Assembly: GCA_964344295.1 (NCBI GenBank)
Contig: CAYFMR010000010.1
Span: forward strand, 1 to 47,391
Direction: 5' to 3'
DNA: 47,391 bases
Origin: JAAYFJ01 sp964344295
GTDB lineage: Bacteria; Bacillota; Clostridia; Tissierellales; Peptoniphilaceae
Made by a program: the position numbers and the translations under genes. Under the pieces are notes generated by a model that was given only the letters and a program-made list of their open reading frames with translations, did not search any database and was not told where the DNA came from. Below are positions 1 to 9,212 of this stretch, in pieces (position 1 is the stretch's first letter; the number at the start of each line of letters is the position of its first letter).

Positions 1-1211
1 GAAACAACGGGGTTGATGTAATCCGCTTGCTCAGGTAAAGTTCTGTCGTCTAGGTCGCCAAGTAGCACTTGGTCACCAGTTATATCAGGATTATAGTCTT
101 TGGAGCGCCAGGTGATCTTGTAGTCCCTGTTGTCACGGTTTTCGACTTCGACGTTGCGATCAAAGGTGACTTTCAGTGTTTTGGGTAAACCGTAATCATA
201 GAGGTTGGCGAAAGAGGTGCCAACAGGAGCTACGATGGAAGCGGGTTGATCGACTTTGAAGTTACCTACATAGCCCAGGGTTTTTTCCGTGCCCCACTTA
301 GCGTAATAGGTGACGTTATTCTTGATCTTGGTGCCCGGCTTCAGTTGGTCACCGCCACCTTCCACCTTGGTGTACCAACCTTGTAAGTACCAGGTGACCA
401 CTTTGTTTCCTGTGGTGGGGTGTTCATTGGTAGGATATTGTTCAATGGCAATACCCATAGGGATTTGGTCGCCTTTGATTTCCTTGTCCTTGGCCACTTT
501 AACTTCAGTAACAGAAAGTTCGTTTTTGTAGATGTCTAGGTAGTCGTTGTTACGATCGCCTTTTTCATAGCCGGGGATGCCTTTGACCACGTCGTAGTCG
601 AAGGTCACCGTGTAGGTGTTGGCACTGTCTTTGGTTTGCATGTGGTTGTAAAGCATTTCAAAGGCCATGTCACGACGGACAAAGTCGTTGGCACCAATGG
701 GGGACACATCTTCTAAGATGCCATAGGTTTTGGCATAGTTGAGGTAGGTGTCAGGCCATTGGATGTTGGAGGGTTTGTCTTTGGCCCAGCGAGAGTCCAT
801 GCGCACGAGCATGGCGCAGACTTGGGCGTAGGTGACGAAGTTTTCGGGGTAGAATTTTCCGTCGTCGTAGCCTTCGATCATGCCCTTACTTTGGGACAGT
901 TTGATGTAGCCGCTAGCCCAGTCGCTGTCGAGAACATCGGGGAAGCCTTTCATACCAGGTAGGGTTTTGGCTTTTTCCACGTCCTCTTCTTTAACACCGT
1001 CGCTGAGAATGACGATTTTAGCGAATTCGGAGCGCTTTAAGTTTTCGCCGTAGGCGAAGTCGATGACGCCGTTGTTGTTACGGCCTTCCACGATCTTTTG
1101 ATCGAAAAGCCATTGAAGCTTTTCTGCTTGAGGCTTGGCCATGACAGGCAGGGCCATGGTAAGGACCATGGTCAAGGCTAAGCAAAGTAATAAGGTTTTT
1201 CTTAGTTTCAT
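1..1211 (-). CDS. SLH-domain surface protein with InlB-type and Big_4-like repeats (3' end outside window)
   Basis: Secreted, probably cell-wall-anchored protein. The start ATG (complement of 1209-1211) follows a GGAG site and opens a signal peptide (MKLRKTLLLC, cut near VMA at residue 25). Residues about 27-200 form SLH repeats (WLFDQKIVEG, GYIKLSQSKGMIEGYDDGKF, TYAQVCAMLV), which bind pyruvylated wall polysaccharide in this family. Residues about 250-306 resemble a Listeria-Bacteroides InlB B-repeat (GWYTKVEGG ending YYAKW). Residues about 318-385 resemble a bacterial Ig-like Big_4 domain (GLPKTLKVTF, YKITW). The frame stays open to base 1, so the gene is truncated by the window, not broken. 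It is divergent from the SLH gene at 1506. Ligand and function are unknown. The SLH assignment is firm; the two repeat-domain names are pattern calls. Confidence 0.85.
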   Translation of the reverse strand, partial: MKLRKTLLLCLALTMVLTMALPVMAKPQAEKLQWLFDQKIVEGRNNNGVIDFAYGENLKRSEFAKIVILSDGVKEEDVEKAKTLPGMKGFPDVLDSDWASGYIKLSQSKGMIEGYDDGKFYPENFVTYAQVCAMLVRMDSRWAKDKPSNIQWPDTYLNYAKTYGILEDVSPIGANDFVRRDMAFEMLYNHMQTKDSANTYTVTFDYDVVKGIPGYEKGDRNNDYLDIYKNELSVTEVKVAKDKEIKGDQIPMGIAIEQYPTNEHPTTGNKVVTWYLQGWYTKVEGGGDQLKPGTKIKNNVTYYAKWGTEKTLGYVGNFKVDQPASIVAPVGTSFANLYDYGLPKTLKVTFDRNVEVENRDNRDYKITWRSKDYNPDITGDQVLLGDLDDRTLPEQADYINPVV

Positions 1212-1240
1212 GATGATCTCCTTTCTTTTGATCTGTGTCC

Positions 1241-1249
1241 ATCATATCA
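1241..1249 (-). promoter_or_regulatory. Extended -10 promoter of the minus-strand SLH gene
   Basis: Read on the minus strand, TGA directly precedes TATGAT about 30 bases upstream of the SLH start codon, giving an extended -10 element. No convincing -35 is seen. The 294-base divergent intergenic region holds only this promoter and the opposite one at 1417-1425. Confidence 0.45.
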
Positions 1250-1416
1250 CAAGGTAGGAAAAGAGGGATTTGAGCCGGTCATTTGTGGTTAAAATGTAAT
1301 ATTTATCAAACGCGCAAATAGGGTAAAAAACGAATGACACGTCATCTCTAATCCACAGGGGAGTGGTTAAGTTTTGGTTACAGTTTGGCTATTTTAGTGA
1401 GGTTGAGGGAAGCAAG

Positions 1417-1425
1417 TGGTATAAT
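1417..1425 (+). promoter_or_regulatory. Extended -10 promoter (TGG TATAAT)
   Basis: A perfect TATAAT (1420-1425) is preceded by TGG, an extended -10. There is no consensus -35 at 17 bases. It lies about 80 bases upstream of the SLH gene starting at 1506. Confidence 0.55.
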
Positions 1426-1505
1426 AAAGTTGATTTATATATGCTACAACTGAGTTTCATTGCCTTTGGGCGATGGGATGTATGACATGGAAAAGGAGTG
1501 AGAGC

Positions 1506-4019
1506 ATGAGACGATTTGGAAAATGGATCCTGATTGTGGGACTGATTTTAGCCATGACGATCCCCGCCTTTGCCGCTACCGGCAATGCGAAGGTCGACTG
1601 GCTGATTGAACAGAAAATTGTCATCGGAGATGGTTCCGGCAGTTATAAGTTGGATAACCCCATCTCTCGTGCCGAAGCCACCAAGATGTTGGTGGAATCC
1701 TTAAATAAACGGGCAGAGGCCGATGCGTTAAAGGGCAAGACTCCCAAATTTAAGGATGTAAAGGGCAATGAATGGTATGTGGGTTATTTAAACTACGCCA
1801 TTGAGCAAAACATCATTAACGGCTACGAGGATAACACGTTTAAGCCCCAGGGCAATGTGACGTATGCGGAAATGATTAAGATGTTGGTGGTGGCCCATGG
1901 GGCCAGCAATGGCAAGGAAACCACGACTGGTTTTTGGGCGCAACCTTACATTGACAAGGCCCAATCCATACACTTGCTAGATGGTGTGATTACCGGCGAT
2001 TATAACGGCGCTGCTCCGCGAGGCAAGGTGTTTGAGATGATTTATAACGCCATGCACGGGGGAGATAACTTAGACTTGGCCAAAGACCAATATTATGCGT
2101 TGATTACGCAAAACAGCCCCACGGTGCAAGTGCGCATCTTGGCGGCCGGGGAAGGCTCGGCTCACCGCATCGGTTCTTATGTGAACCTGGGTGTTTTGAA
2201 CCTGAATCAAGTTTTGGGCGATGTATTAAAAGTGAATGTTGACGCCAAAGGTGTGGTCAGCAATTCGATGTTAGCCCAAGATGTGAAGTTGGTGGAAGGA
2301 CCGGCAGCCCTCACCGCCAGATCGGTGATGATTGACGGTTTAAGTTATGGCTTGCCTAAAGGTTATGACAAGGAAGTGATGCTCAGTCACGATGACCAGG
2401 ACTTCCGCTATGGTGAGTTTGTGGAGAAAAATCGTGATAACGGCGGGGCCAAGGACACGTTTGTGGCCGAGTACGCCCGTGTCTATGTGAAGGGCAATCG
2501 CGTGCTTTATGTGGATTGCTACAGCTTTGATGATATTGCTCCGGTGCGTTCCGGCATGGTGTTTGGCACATCGGAGATCTATGTGTACGATGATAGCCGC
2601 GAAGGCGAAGTGCGCGCGGTACCTGTACGAGAATTGCGCTTAGTCAACGGTAAGACGATGGAAGCCATCGGGATCGAGCAGGTGAACCCCGATGACGTGG
2701 TGCATATTTATGATCGCGACAAGGCATTGGTCTTACGCAATAAGTTGGCTCAAGGGGATTTTAAAGGTATTCGATCCCAAAGTGGTACCCAGTATGCTTC
2801 CATTGGCGGCGTGGAATACCAAGTGCGTGTGGCCACGAACAAGAGGGCCGTATCCCGCGACGCTAGTGGCCAGGTTTCCACGATGCACGTGGAACGCCAA
2901 AGCCGCTACCCCGAGTTTGAAGGCAGACAAGTGAGAGCCATCTTGGATTTAAATGGTCACGTACAATTACTAGAAAGTAGTAATCGCGCAGCCGATGCTA
3001 ATCATGTGGCGCTATTCCGAGCTTTTTTAGGCAGCAGTGATGTAGAATTGGTCGGCCCCGGTCGCTATCGCTTACCGGGTACGGCTCGCTTTACCATCGG
3101 TCGTCAACGAGCCTCTTCTTCTGATTTTGGAGCAGGGGACTTGGTAGTGATGGAACGTGTGGGCCAAGATGTGACGAGCTTAAACCGCGTCTTAAGCGCT
3201 CGCCAGATGTACGATGAAGCGACCACCGTGGAACGGGATCGCCAAAATCGCCCGAACATTACAACCAACACCATTTCTTTAAGCGGTGGTGGAGGTTTCG
3301 CGTACAATTCCACCTATCAATATGACGGAAATACCAAGATTTATGTCGTGGAAGGCAACGCCAACCGACCAGGCAATATGACGGAAGTGAAGATGCCCTT
3401 TATCCTGGAAAATTATGGTCAAGGGATGAAAGCCTTTGTCTTGACGACGGATCAATACGACACGTTGGTGGATGCCTCATTTAGCGTCTTGGAACGTGCC
3501 AAGACAGACAAAGCCAAGGTGATTGTGTTCTTTGACTTTGGCCGCTACAATGCGCCGATCGCCGGCAATGCCTACCGAGTGGAAAAAGACTTTACCCCGG
3601 GAGATCGGGTCATGTACCTGCGCCGAGGTGACCGTTATAGTGCCAGCAGCTACGACTTTGCCAATCAGGATGTGAGCAACAAAGCTCGCTTTATTCCGGC
3701 AGGTACGGACATCCAAGTGAGTATGAATAGTCGTGAAGAGATCACGTCTATTGACCGCATTATCTCCTCAGAGGTAGGTAAAGAAACGTACCACGTGGAT
3801 TTCTACATCCCGATGAGCAGGGAAAATGGCAACGGTAAGCTCATTGTGACGGACAGTCAGAATGAGACCAGGGTGTTCTCCATTCACATTGAGAATGTGA
3901 ACAACTTAAACGGAGTGCAACAAGGTGATGTGATCACGATGGAATATAACGGCAATGATTTGATTCGCGTGATGAATGTGTATCCTTCCGGCACAGAAGT
4001 GACCGGTGTATTGCGATAA
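1506..4019 (+). CDS. SLH-domain S-layer-like protein, 837 aa
   Basis: Exported surface protein. The start at 1506 is preferred over upstream in-frame codons because AAGGAG (1493-1498) sits seven bases before it and it opens a clean signal peptide (MRRFGKWILIVGLILAMTIP, cut after AFA). Three SLH modules cover residues about 27-195 (for example WLIEQKIVIG, YLNYAIEQNIINGYEDNTFK and FWAQPYIDKAQSIHLLDGVI). The remaining roughly 640 residues are beta-rich and polar, with no domain I recognise. This architecture suits a structural S-layer or envelope-tethered protein. It is a divergent paralogue of the gene ending at 1211, sharing a similar first SLH repeat. It stands alone between its own promoter and terminator. 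Confidence 0.85.
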   Translation: MRRFGKWILIVGLILAMTIPAFAATGNAKVDWLIEQKIVIGDGSGSYKLDNPISRAEATKMLVESLNKRAEADALKGKTPKFKDVKGNEWYVGYLNYAIEQNIINGYEDNTFKPQGNVTYAEMIKMLVVAHGASNGKETTTGFWAQPYIDKAQSIHLLDGVITGDYNGAAPRGKVFEMIYNAMHGGDNLDLAKDQYYALITQNSPTVQVRILAAGEGSAHRIGSYVNLGVLNLNQVLGDVLKVNVDAKGVVSNSMLAQDVKLVEGPAALTARSVMIDGLSYGLPKGYDKEVMLSHDDQDFRYGEFVEKNRDNGGAKDTFVAEYARVYVKGNRVLYVDCYSFDDIAPVRSGMVFGTSEIYVYDDSREGEVRAVPVRELRLVNGKTMEAIGIEQVNPDDVVHIYDRDKALVLRNKLAQGDFKGIRSQSGTQYASIGGVEYQVRVATNKRAVSRDASGQVSTMHVERQSRYPEFEGRQVRAILDLNGHVQLLESSNRAADANHVALFRAFLGSSDVELVGPGRYRLPGTARFTIGRQRASSSDFGAGDLVVMERVGQDVTSLNRVLSARQMYDEATTVERDRQNRPNITTNTISLSGGGGFAYNSTYQYDGNTKIYVVEGNANRPGNMTEVKMPFILENYGQGMKAFVLTTDQYDTLVDASFSVLERAKTDKAKVIVFFDFGRYNAPIAGNAYRVEKDFTPGDRVMYLRRGDRYSASSYDFANQDVSNKARFIPAGTDIQVSMNSREEITSIDRIISSEVGKETYHVDFYIPMSRENGNGKLIVTDSQNETRVFSIHIENVNNLNGVQQGDVITMEYNGNDLIRVMNVYPSGTEVTGVLR

Positions 4020-4050
4020 AAAGTAGATGAAATGAAATAAAGTGAGAGAA

Positions 4051-4070
4051 GCACCCTAGCGGGTGCTTTT
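4051..4070 (+). terminator. Intrinsic terminator after SLH gene
   Basis: GCACCC and GGGTGC form a 6-bp stem around a TAGC loop, followed by TTTT. It separates the SLH gene from the lipoprotein gene at 4091. Confidence 0.7.
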
Positions 4071-4090
4071 CCACAAGAATAGGAGTGTCT

Positions 4091-5155
4091 ATGAAAAAAC
4101 GTGTACTTTGGATGATGATGGCCCTAGTGATGGTGTTTGCCGTAGCTTGTGGCCAAGGGACGCCCGGAGCGACGGAGTTCGGCTCGGTGGATTTTGATTT
4201 TGTGGAAGAAGATTACAGTGATTACGGCATTTCCATGGTATTGGGAAAACCTACGGTATGGAATGATTACGCTGAGAATGTGGGGCTGTTTCCCGTTGAA
4301 AACGGCCAAGATGTGGGGTTGACCATTGTGGTCTTACCACCTTCTGTGCTAGAAGGCTTAAACCAAGTGCTCAGCGATGAAAATGCTGCCGAGGAAGATG
4401 TGGCGGCAGCTCGTCAGACCGTGATGAGCGAGATGATGTTTATGGGATCCTTTGTGATCACGAATAACGCGGATCGACTGGAAGAGTTAAAGACGGATAT
4501 GGACTACGCGAAGGGCGTTGTGGTAGAAACCCAAGACGGCGGTCGCAGTCTCTTGTACCTTTGGAATGAGCCGGATTTGTCCCAAGTGGCTGCAGAGGAC
4601 AAGGAAATGATGGAAGCTGTCTTTGCTCCTACAGAAGAGCTGATGAAGGTGGCTCGTTTGGCTGATGAACCTGAAGGCACAACGGGAGAGAAAGCTTCGC
4701 GCCCGGCCGGTTTACAGGGCCTTCGTCATTGGAGTTTCAAAGCGGTAAACTTGGAGGGCAAAGAGGTGACGGACGCGATTTTGGCCGAGCATCCCTTGAC
4801 AATGGTCAATGTATGGGCAACGTTTTGTGGTCCCTGCCGCCAAGAGATGCCGGAGTTGGCTCAGCTTTATGAGGACTACGGAGATCGTATGGGGTTTCTA
4901 GGCATTGTTGGTGACGCTACCGAAATCGATGAGAAAGAGAAAGAACTGGCTCAAACCATTGTCAAAGAGTATGGCGTTCCGTACGAAAACGTATTGGCTA
5001 ATGCCGATTTGCAAGACAGTGTCTTAAAAGATGTGATGGGCTTTCCAACTACATTTTTTGTCAACAGTGAGGGCGATGTGGTGGGAGAAATCATCGTAGG
5101 TGCAAGAAACTACGAGGCTTTTGCTGCCCAAATCGAAGTTTTGTTAAAGGATTAG
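4091..5155 (+). CDS. Lipoprotein with C-terminal TlpA/ResA-like thioredoxin domain
   Basis: Extracytoplasmic thiol-disulfide protein, 354 aa. The start at 4091 is set by AGGAG (4081-4085) and a lipoprotein signal (MKKRVLWMMM, lipobox-like FAVAC with Cys20). Residues about 205-354 form a TlpA/ResA-type thioredoxin fold with the active site CGPC at Cys246 and Cys249 in the typical setting NVWATFCGPCRQEMPEL, plus the cis-Pro segment GFPTTFFV. Residues 25-200 are an acidic domain I do not recognise. Relatives reduce disulfides on exported proteins or in cytochrome maturation; no cytochrome genes are near. It is followed after 62 bases by another lipoprotein, with no terminator between, so the two are probably co-transcribed. 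Confidence 0.85.
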   Translation: MKKRVLWMMMALVMVFAVACGQGTPGATEFGSVDFDFVEEDYSDYGISMVLGKPTVWNDYAENVGLFPVENGQDVGLTIVVLPPSVLEGLNQVLSDENAAEEDVAAARQTVMSEMMFMGSFVITNNADRLEELKTDMDYAKGVVVETQDGGRSLLYLWNEPDLSQVAAEDKEMMEAVFAPTEELMKVARLADEPEGTTGEKASRPAGLQGLRHWSFKAVNLEGKEVTDAILAEHPLTMVNVWATFCGPCRQEMPELAQLYEDYGDRMGFLGIVGDATEIDEKEKELAQTIVKEYGVPYENVLANADLQDSVLKDVMGFPTTFFVNSEGDVVGEIIVGARNYEAFAAQIEVLLKD

Positions 5156-5217
5156 AGACACAAAAAAGAAGGTGAAATGCTGTAGTTGGGCTTTTGCCGG
5201 CTTTTGGGAGGCAGCTG

Positions 5218-6207
5218 ATGAAACATCGTGTGGTTTTATGCTTAGGGGTATGCTTGTTGTTGGGCTCGCTGGTCGGATGTCAACAAGAGAAAGGCTATCA
5301 GGAGACCGCTTTGCCCCGGGAGCCTTTGATCGCTCGGACGGCAAAGACGGATAGCGGTATTGCCGATGCTCTGTTGGGCATGGAGATTGCTTTGCCGGAT
5401 CACTGGAGAGAAGAGGGTTCGCTGATTTTTTCGTTCCGGGAGACGAAGGCAGGCTTGGTGCGCCGCACCTTTATGTGGGCGCCGTCAGAAAGGGTGGGCG
5501 TCTATCGCAGCTTAACAGGCGGCGGGCCCCTGACCGCGGAGAATTATGACCAGGTAGAGGAGGGCTTTTCCCGGTCCTTGGTCCCTATACTGGAGTTGGT
5601 GCTTTGGGACAAGGGTCGTCTAGACGGGAGTCCGGAAGATCTGGCTCAGGCACCTCATTTTGCCGTGTTACAGGAGGATGAGCGGTTTGTATGGCTCATC
5701 GGTCGTTGGCTGCGGGCCAAGGACATCAACTTGACGGAGGAAGGAGCGGCGGAGCTCATCCAGGTACGCGGCGAAGGGGAGCAGGTGAAGGAGAACCTAC
5801 ACTTGGGTGTACCCTTAACGGCGGATTATGCTTTTTCCGGTGCTCTACCGCTACCGCCGGTTATGCAAGATGGCGAAGAGACAACGTTGACGGATACACT
5901 GGTACTTTTGTGGGCCGGCCAAGGTCCCCAGGTGAAAGCCGCCTTGAAACTGTGGCAAACTGCTTCCTGGTGGGACGGTCCGCCGGTGGTGACGGTGCGT
6001 TTGCCTGCCATGGGGGATGAAGACATGCCGGATGACGTGGCTGGGTCTCTGAAGGTCCTCTATCCTACCGAGGCCTGGGAGGATGTCATCGACTTGGTCG
6101 AAACCGTCCCCCTGTATCTGTATGTGAACGGGGAAGGGCAGATGAAAGCTGTCCCCTCTTATGCCACGAAAGAAGGATGGCTCAAGGGCTGGCAACACGG
6201 ATTTTAA
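5218..6207 (+). CDS. Lipoprotein of unknown function, 329 aa
   Basis: The start at 5218 follows GGGAGG (5206-5211) and opens a lipoprotein signal with lipobox LVGC (MKHRVVLCLGVCLLLGSLVG then Cys). The mature part is beta-rich with Pro/Trp-rich stretches (ALPDHWREEGSLIF, FVWLIGRWLRAKDINL). I see no catalytic motif or named domain. It follows the TlpA-like lipoprotein and ends at an intrinsic terminator, so the pair may act together at the membrane face; that is inference from position only. Confidence 0.7.
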   Translation: MKHRVVLCLGVCLLLGSLVGCQQEKGYQETALPREPLIARTAKTDSGIADALLGMEIALPDHWREEGSLIFSFRETKAGLVRRTFMWAPSERVGVYRSLTGGGPLTAENYDQVEEGFSRSLVPILELVLWDKGRLDGSPEDLAQAPHFAVLQEDERFVWLIGRWLRAKDINLTEEGAAELIQVRGEGEQVKENLHLGVPLTADYAFSGALPLPPVMQDGEETTLTDTLVLLWAGQGPQVKAALKLWQTASWWDGPPVVTVRLPAMGDEDMPDDVAGSLKVLYPTEAWEDVIDLVETVPLYLYVNGEGQMKAVPSYATKEGWLKGWQHGF

Positions 6208-6227
6208 ACCCTCCTCGAGAGGGTTTT
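6206..6227 (+). terminator. Intrinsic terminator overlapping the lipoprotein stop codon
   Basis: AAACCCTC and GAGGGTTT form a stem around a CTCGA loop (CCCTC 6209-6213, GAGGG 6219-6223), followed by a T tract. It overlaps the end of the stop codon. Confidence 0.7.
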
Positions 6228-6249
6228 CTCTGCGTAAACAGGTGGGCTA

Positions 6250-6258
6250 TGGTATAAT
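6250..6258 (+). promoter_or_regulatory. Extended -10 promoter of dnaX operon
   Basis: TGG TATAAT (TATAAT at 6253-6258) lies just after the preceding terminator and 24 bases before the dnaX start codon, giving a short leader. Confidence 0.6.
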
Positions 6259-6281
6259 ACAAAAGATGAGGAGGTGAGGCC

Positions 6282-8078
6282 GTGTCTGAGGCGTTATATC
6301 GTAAATATCGAAGTATGGATTTTGATGCCATGGTGGGTCAAGAGCATGTGGTGCGCCTGTTAAAAGAACAGGTGGCTCGCCAAGAGTTGTCCCATGCCTA
6401 TGTATTTTCCGGCACGAGGGGTACGGGCAAGACGTCGGCGGCCAAAATCCTGTCCCGAGCGGTGAATTGTTTGGCACCCCGGGAGGGTAACCCTTGCAAT
6501 GAGTGTGCCCATTGTCGAGGTATTTTATCCGGCCAGATTTTGGACGTGGTGGAAATGGACGCTGCCAGTCACAACGGGGTAGACGATATTCGGGAATTGC
6601 GTGCTAAGGCTGTGTACCCGCCGGCAACAGTGAAGTATCGGGTGTATATCATCGATGAAGTCCATATGTTGTCCAAAGAGGCATTTAATGCCTTATTGAA
6701 AATTTTAGAAGAACCGCCGGCGCATTTGATTTTTATTTTGGCGACGACGGAGCCGGAACGGATTCCGCCAACGATTTTGTCCCGCTGCCAACGGTACGAT
6801 TTCCATCGCTTGACGGAAGAACAAATCGTGCACCATATGGAAACCATTGTCCAACAAGAGGGACGTCAGGTCGACCGCGAGGTGTTGGAACTCATCGCTC
6901 GTCATGCTGACGGGGCCATGCGAGATGCCCTGTCCTTGCTGGATCAATGCATATCCTGGTCTGAAGGCCGCGTGTCGCTGAAGGAAGCCCTGTCCATTTT
7001 GGGGATGGTGGGTCACGAACGCATGGGCGCTCTCTATGCCGCCTTGTCCCAAGGAGAGGGACCGGAGGTGCTGCGCATCTTGCGCACTTGGCGCCAAGAG
7101 GGTAAAGACAGCCAGGCTATTTTGGAAGAACTCATTTATTTTAATCGCCAATGGCTCATTGCCACAGTGGATGGCACCAACGATGAGGTGCTGCAACGTA
7201 TGTTGACGCTAGGGGATTTTAACCAAGCGGTGCGCCAACTGGAGTTGCTGTTGGATCTACAAGGAAAGATCAAGTTTTCGCCTACGCCGGATGTGCTGTT
7301 GGACGTGACGCTGCTCTCTACGATCATTCCCCGTCATGTAGGCGTTTATGCTGAAGCGAGACCCACGTGGGATGTGGTCAAAAACGGTACGGACACCTCA
7401 CAGCCGAAAACGAAACCGGTACGGGAACCGGCAGAAACCAAACCGGCATCGCCGCCCCAACGACCAATGGCAGCGTATGAGGCACCGGGGATGGAAGACG
7501 AGGATGCCGGCGAATGGTGGGTGCCCTTCGAGGCGCTGGAAGAAGCCGGGGAAAAGAAAGAGCCGCCGGTCAGCCAACCGGCACCTTTAGTAAAACCAGA
7601 AGCTGCTCAAGGGGTAAATCCTGCTGCGAAGGTGCAGGCAGATGCACCGGCACCGCCTAGCCAAGAGACCGTCGGCACGCCGCAAGAAATGGCCTCGCAA
7701 CCAGCTGTGCCAATGTCGGAAGAGACATCAGCTTCCGGTATTTGGCCAAAGGAAGAATGGGAAGCTTTTTTGGACTATTTGAGCCAACACGCGCCGGCGA
7801 CGAGGGCTGCGCTCATGCAGGCTAAGCCCAAGCATAAATTTGACGAACAGCTGGTAATTGGCTATCCTCAAGGAGCTAAGGTCTTTGTGCAAGCGCTGGC
7901 TAACGAACCACTGCATAAGGAAGCTCTGGAAGAGGCCGCCAAGGCCTTGTGGCAAAAGGACTATACCGTACGCGTTGAGATGCTGGGCCTGACCGAGGCA
8001 GAGGCAGTGGATCTGGCGATTGAAAAGGTGGTACGGAAGTTTGGGCGCGATTTAGTAGAAATTAAAGACGAGCTGTAA
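6282..8078 (+). CDS. dnaX: DNA polymerase III subunits gamma/tau
   Basis: Clamp-loader ATPase of the replicative polymerase, 598 aa. It starts at GTG with GAGGAGGTGA just upstream. The N-terminal AAA+ module has Walker A GTRGTGKTS (residues 44-52), the four zinc-binding cysteines of DnaX (Cys63, 72, 75, 78), Walker B IIDEVHML and the SRC arginine-finger motif (ILSRCQRY). Residues about 360-480 form a Pro/Ala/Glu-rich linker, followed by a tau-type C-terminal domain. It is first in the classic Firmicute order dnaX-ybaB-recR. The SRP RNA gene that often precedes dnaX is absent here. Confidence 0.97.
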   Translation: MSEALYRKYRSMDFDAMVGQEHVVRLLKEQVARQELSHAYVFSGTRGTGKTSAAKILSRAVNCLAPREGNPCNECAHCRGILSGQILDVVEMDAASHNGVDDIRELRAKAVYPPATVKYRVYIIDEVHMLSKEAFNALLKILEEPPAHLIFILATTEPERIPPTILSRCQRYDFHRLTEEQIVHHMETIVQQEGRQVDREVLELIARHADGAMRDALSLLDQCISWSEGRVSLKEALSILGMVGHERMGALYAALSQGEGPEVLRILRTWRQEGKDSQAILEELIYFNRQWLIATVDGTNDEVLQRMLTLGDFNQAVRQLELLLDLQGKIKFSPTPDVLLDVTLLSTIIPRHVGVYAEARPTWDVVKNGTDTSQPKTKPVREPAETKPASPPQRPMAAYEAPGMEDEDAGEWWVPFEALEEAGEKKEPPVSQPAPLVKPEAAQGVNPAAKVQADAPAPPSQETVGTPQEMASQPAVPMSEETSASGIWPKEEWEAFLDYLSQHAPATRAALMQAKPKHKFDEQLVIGYPQGAKVFVQALANEPLHKEALEEAAKALWQKDYTVRVEMLGLTEAEAVDLAIEKVVRKFGRDLVEIKDEL

Positions 8079-8110
8079 ATGTGATACAAGAGATATAAGG
8101 AGGAATCAAT

Positions 8111-8449
8111 ATGAAACGTGGTGGGTTTCCCGGAATGGGCGGGAAGAATATGAACCAGATGATGAAGCAGATGAAAAAGATGCAGCGAGAAATGGAAGAG
8201 ATGCAATCCAAGATGGAGGAGGAAGAGATTGAGTTTTCCTCCGGCGGTGGCATAGTCGTTGTGAAAGTGAACGGTAAGAAAGAATTGCTTTCCGTGACCA
8301 TTGATCCGGAAGCCGTGGATCCCGATGATGTGGATATGCTGGAAGATCTGATTGTGGCTGCTGTCAATGGAGCTTTGACCAAGGCGGACGAAAAATCTAA
8401 TGCCGCCATCCAAGCCATGACAGGCGGTCTGAATATTCCGGGACTTTAA
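8111..8449 (+). CDS. ybaB: YbaB/EbfC family nucleoid-associated protein
   Basis: Small DNA-binding protein, 112 aa, always found beside recR. AAGGAGG precedes the ATG. It has a Met/Gly/Lys-rich N-terminus (MKRGGFPGMGGKNMNQMMKQ), a long helix, then the conserved core (ITIDPEAV-like VTIDPEAVDP, LEDLIVAAVN) and a Gly-rich tail. Family members form dimers that bind DNA without strong sequence preference. It lies between dnaX and recR, one base before recR. Confidence 0.93.
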   Translation: MKRGGFPGMGGKNMNQMMKQMKKMQREMEEMQSKMEEEEIEFSSGGGIVVVKVNGKKELLSVTIDPEAVDPDDVDMLEDLIVAAVNGALTKADEKSNAAIQAMTGGLNIPGL

Positions 8450-8450
8450 G

Positions 8451-9053
8451 ATGAGCAACCTGGACCAAACGATGCAGCGACTCGTCAAGCAGCTGACGAA
8501 ATTGCCGGGTGTGGGCACGAAGTCGGCCAGACGCATGGCCTACCACATCTTAGAACAGGACGATGCCTGGGTGGAAGGAATCACCGAAGCCATGTTGGAT
8601 GCAAAAAAACGCATTCACCATTGTAGCATTTGCTACAACTACACCGAATCGGACCCCTGTCCCATCTGTAGCAACGGGGAAAGGGACCATGGCGTGATCT
8701 GCGTGGTGTCCTATCCGAAAGATGTGTACCTGATGGAAAAGGCGGGTCCTTTCCATGGCGTGTATCATGTATTGGGTAGTGAAGTGTCTCCGTTAGATGA
8801 CCGAGGCCCTGATCAACTGCGTCTCAAAGAGTTGTTGGATCGCGTTAACCAAGACACCAAAGAAGTCATTATTGCCACTAACCCCACCTTGGAGGGAGAA
8901 ACGACGGCACGATATGTGGCCCGCGTTCTGGCTGCCACCGGTGTACCGATTACCAGAATCGCCCAAGGGATGCCGGCCGGTGGCAACATGGAATATTTTG
9001 ACGAAAGCACCATCTCCATGGCCATGAACCACCGCATACCCTACCAAGCATAG
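8451..9053 (+). CDS. recR: Recombination protein RecR
   Basis: Recombinational repair factor that works with RecO/RecF to load RecA, 200 aa. It shows the helix-hairpin-helix LPGVGTKSARRMAYHI, a C4 zinc finger (Cys58, 61, 70, 73: CSIC and CPIC) and a Toprim domain (residues about 80-175, with GEVS-type VLGSEVSPLD and NPTLEGETTA). The start codon is one base after the ybaB stop with no strong ribosome site, so translational coupling is likely. It is followed by a strong terminator. Confidence 0.96.
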   Translation: MSNLDQTMQRLVKQLTKLPGVGTKSARRMAYHILEQDDAWVEGITEAMLDAKKRIHHCSICYNYTESDPCPICSNGERDHGVICVVSYPKDVYLMEKAGPFHGVYHVLGSEVSPLDDRGPDQLRLKELLDRVNQDTKEVIIATNPTLEGETTARYVARVLAATGVPITRIAQGMPAGGNMEYFDESTISMAMNHRIPYQA

Positions 9054-9083
9054 CGAAATAGCAAACGAGATTCACATCAAATC

Positions 9084-9116
9084 AACCGGTATGAGCCGAG
9101 ACTCATACCGGTTTTT
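9084..9116 (+). terminator. Strong intrinsic terminator after recR
   Basis: AACCGGTATGAG (9084-9095) and CTCATACCGGTT (9102-9113) form a perfect 12-bp stem around a CCGAGA loop, followed by T residues. Confidence 0.9.
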
Positions 9117-9188
9117 CACGTCTCGGAAACGATTGAATCAAAGGCTTTTTTCATCGAACGCAGGAGAACAGAAAAAGTTTTTCAAAAA

Positions 9189-9205
9189 GATCAAAAAAGG
9201 TCAAA
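9189..9205 (+). promoter_or_regulatory. Candidate CtsR operator upstream of hsp20
   Basis: Two direct heptamers, GATCAAA (9189-9195) and GGTCAAA (9199-9205), are separated by AAA. This matches the CtsR box RGTCAAA-NAN-RGTCAAA at 13 of 14 constrained positions; the one mismatch is in the first copy. It ends seven bases before the -35 hexamer. CtsR represses clp and other heat-shock genes in Firmicutes. No ctsR gene is in the window. Confidence 0.55.
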
Positions 9206-9212
9206 AATGTTA

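Noticed and set aside
6228..6281. SRP RNA gene (ffs) before dnaX
   Set aside because: Only about 50 bases lie between the terminator and dnaX, and no SRP Alu or S-domain motif is visible.
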